Positions 61,956 to 64,000 of a DNA stretch of 64,000 nucleotides are shown one piece after another. Under the pieces are notes generated by a model that worked only from the letters and a program-made list of their open reading frames with translations, did not search any database and had not been told where the DNA came from. Source of the DNA: Anaerolineae bacterium (GTDB lineage: Bacteria > Chloroflexota > Anaerolineae > Aggregatilineales > JAFGMM01); NCBI GenBank assembly GCA_027494055.1, contig JAOSJO010000025.1, forward strand, positions 483,329 through 547,328, given 5' to 3'. Positions within the stretch are counted from its first letter, which is position 1, and each line of letters starts with the position of its first letter. The position numbers and the translations under genes are program-made.

Positions 61956-64000
61956 TTATCGAGTGAATCGCCGGCGCGCCTCATTACCGCTTTGGCTGAC
62001 GCGGCTGCGCTTTTCGCGCCGGGCTGGCCGGGATCTGGCATCAGGCGATCTGTTCGACCAGTTGGCAATGCGCAACGCGTCACCTTCCGCGTATTCCAAG
62101 CGAACTCATGTCGCGCGGCTTTCGGCGTGGTGAAGGATCAGGAAGTTTCAGATAAATGCTCCGGGCGTGTCTTCGCCGCGCTTCAACGCAGGTATATTTC
62201 TGATATAGGGGGTTTGACGAATGCAATAGGCACGACAGGCTATTTCCCGGCAGGCGGGGTCGGCTGCACCTGCGCGCCCTCCGCGTCGAAACCAACTCAA
62301 TACGCCGCCTCGGCAAACCGTCGGGTGGCCTGACACGAAAGGGCGCCAGCAAGTGCTGCGTGATAGCTATCCGAAGTGGCGGTGACCTGCGGCACGAAGC
62401 GGCGCACCGTGCGCCGCCCGCCCACCGCCGCTGCGAGGTCGTCACAAACCGCGCAGCACTATCGCGGCGTATCATTCCCGCTGAAGAAGGCATCGCAGGC
62501 GGTGGCAGGCTGATGTCGCGCTCGGCGTTGCAGGCGTCAATCGACTGCGTGGTGGCCATCGGATGCGTCAGCGCTGAGCCACCCAGCGCGGCGATGTGTG
62601 CGAGGCGCTGCGCCGGCGCGCGCGGCCGCCCCCTTCGCGATCTGTGTTCAAGACCCGCCAGCTACAGCGCCGCCGCGCTGCAACACTGCAAATCTGCCGC
62701 TCTCGGATCACCGCGCCACATCGGCTCGACCCTCCCACAGGACAGGCATCCCCAGAAACAAGTGAAATCACCGGGCCGCCTTCTACGATGGGGCGCAGGC
62801 AGTCATATGAGCACGTCGCCATGGTTTGGCACAACGCGGCGCGCCCGAACGTGCGACGACCGTGATATTCCCCCTCCAGACCTGCGCTGCCAGCCCGGCG
62901 CCACGTCCAACATGGGATTACCGCTCATCCTCGTGCCGGTATTACGGCGCATTTCGAAGAGCGTTCCCGATCTCGGAGGCCGAGCGGCGGCATGACGCGC
63001 CGAAGGCCAGCGCCGCCGCCAGCAACCAGGTGCTGGCGAGCCTCCGTGAACAGGCGTACGTAACTCGTCGTCCGGACTGACCGTCGTGTCCGAGGCGGAG
63101 GACACGGCCAGCGACGCAAACTCGGCCCCAGGCTGAATACGGGCGCGAAGCAGCTGTACGCGATGTGTACCACCGGATTATGCGTGCCAAACCGGTCTCC
63201 GTCAACAAAATGTTCAACGCTGCAGCCAACGCCATCTCTAAGCCCTGCGCCAGGCACGCGCTGATGGCTCGGCGCGCCGGCGCCGAGTAGGCGCCAGGTG
63301 GCCCCGATCTCCGGTGGGAGGGCGGCGTGCGACCGCCTCGCCGCCCGATCGGCGCGCCGATGAAGAACCCTGCGCGGTCGTGACACCGGCGCGACCAGCA
63401 TGCCGACTTTTTGAGCGGAACACAGAACCGCCAGGTTGCTGACCGCGCGCGCTCCGGCCGCAGGCGCGGGTCCCCCTGCCGCGCCGCCGCCAGGCCGGTT
63501 CGGCAGCCTCACCGCGCGCGAGTCAGCGCCAGATCACTGCCGTGATTGACGACAACGTGTTTCACTGCCAGCGCGCGACGCGCGGCGACCGAGCCGACCT
63601 TTGCCACTGACTCATTCCTTCGCCGCTCTGTTCGGCGACCTCGTCGTTGCCGTCGGTTAATCGGACTCTGCGCCTATTTACGACGGTGCGCGCCAACTGC
63701 GCCGGAAGAAAACGCCACCTGTCGCGGCTGAAGGCTCCGGCTCAAACATCTCGGACTCAGCCAGCGTCGTTCGCGGAGGATATAAACAAGCTATCTATCC
63801 GCAAATTGCTGAAGAAGGCCGCTGCATCTGCTCGACGGCGACTTTGTGTCGTGTTGCCCCAACGCGCGCTGCGACGCTCACGGGGCTTCGGCCACGGTGA
63901 TCACTGGGCCAAATCTCGGCGATCGGCGAGGAAAAGAGTGATCGGCGGAATACACCGGCTGATGCTGAGTCTTGGTCCCGGTCTACCAGTAACAGCGTAT
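61955..64000 (-). repeat. degraded inverted copy of about 61,285-58,640
   Basis: Read in reverse complement, this stretch follows sixA, the GT39-like gene and the start of the propeller gene in order. Anchors are: GATCTGTTCGACCAGTTGG near 62,050 (sixA), the reverse complement of GTCAAACCCCCTAT at about 62,205-62,218 (source 60,967), CACGAAAGGG...TGACCTGCGGCACGA at 62,336-62,397 (source about 60,760-60,825), and CTGCGCCTATTTACG at 63,668 (source 59,020-59,034). CTGCTCGACGGCGACTT near 63,820 matches about 58,825. The copy is roughly a fifth shorter than its source and full of indels. It contains no intact gene of its own. Confidence 0.88.

Noticed and set aside
62000..64000. Several short open frames in the last 2 kb
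   Set aside because: The region is a degraded inverted copy of upstream genes; none of the frames shows independent protein features.
1..64000. tRNA, rRNA or CRISPR array
   Set aside because: No cloverleaf with a matching T-loop, no rRNA-like stretch and no regularly spaced direct repeats were seen by eye. A covariance-model scan would be decisive.

Overview
The window looks like a GC-rich (roughly two thirds G+C) member of the Chloroflexota, possibly Anaerolineae. The support is indirect: secreted proteins with Pro/Thr-rich linkers, LytM (M23) lipoproteins, SARP/STAND regulators, a sugar ABC system, a System I cytochrome c maturation cluster, and a FtsB/DivIC protein with a Pro/Thr tail. 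No rRNA, tRNA, CRISPR array, transposase or phage gene was recognised. About 20 of the genes carry one or more single-base frame breaks, mostly in short homopolymers, with family-typical sequence continuing in the neighbouring frame. I read these as uncorrected long-read consensus errors and give repaired gene spans.

Layout. 1-3.5 kb: end of an M23 peptidase, an OmpR-type response regulator, a membrane protein and thymidine kinase. 3.5-7.4 kb: a minus-strand sugar ABC operon whose ATPase is fused through a membrane helix to HEAT repeats. 7.7-15.3 kb: cytochrome c maturation genes (ccmE, ccmF, ccmH, a TlpA/ResA-like thioredoxin, a small CcmI-like protein, ccmA, ccmB) interrupted by a decayed epimerase. 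CcmE has a CxxxY heme-ligand motif in place of HxxxY, and no ccmC or ccmD is in view. 15.7-21.5 kb: a secreted alpha-2-macroglobulin with an intact CxEQ thioester. 21.6-24.8 kb: pirin, a P-loop kinase and a split ThrE-type exporter. 24.8-27.2 kb: a less GC-rich NACHT-HEAT (NLR-like) gene and an orphan AbrB-type antitoxin.

27.2-33.5 kb: an M23 lipoprotein, bifunctional FtcD, and a very large PqqD-like/M50 membrane protease carrying tandem cyclic-nucleotide-binding domains. 33.6-42.8 kb: flavin reductase, GHMP kinase, gamma-glutamyltransferase, S41 protease, GNAT, an ECF sigma factor coupled to ogt, a NimA-like flavoprotein, TrmO and FumC. 43.2-49.1 kb: a BTAD/NB-ARC/TPR regulator, GNAT, a methyltransferase and PrmA. 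49.4-54.6 kb: a thioesterase, then an acyl-CoA ligase and two glycosyltransferase genes joined by overlapping stop/start codons. 55-61.5 kb: methyltransferase, oligoendopeptidase F, a secreted beta-propeller with an SH3b tail, a GT39-like membrane protein and SixA.

From about 61,955 to the end the sequence is a degraded reverse-complement copy of about 61,285 back to about 58,640. It truncates a FtsB/DivIC gene and holds no independent genes. A fold-back long-read artefact is the most economical explanation. Intergenic regions hold several families of palindromic repeats, a candidate small RNA near 49.2 kb, and at least three genes whose -10 box lies exactly six bases before the ATG, suggesting leaderless transcription.
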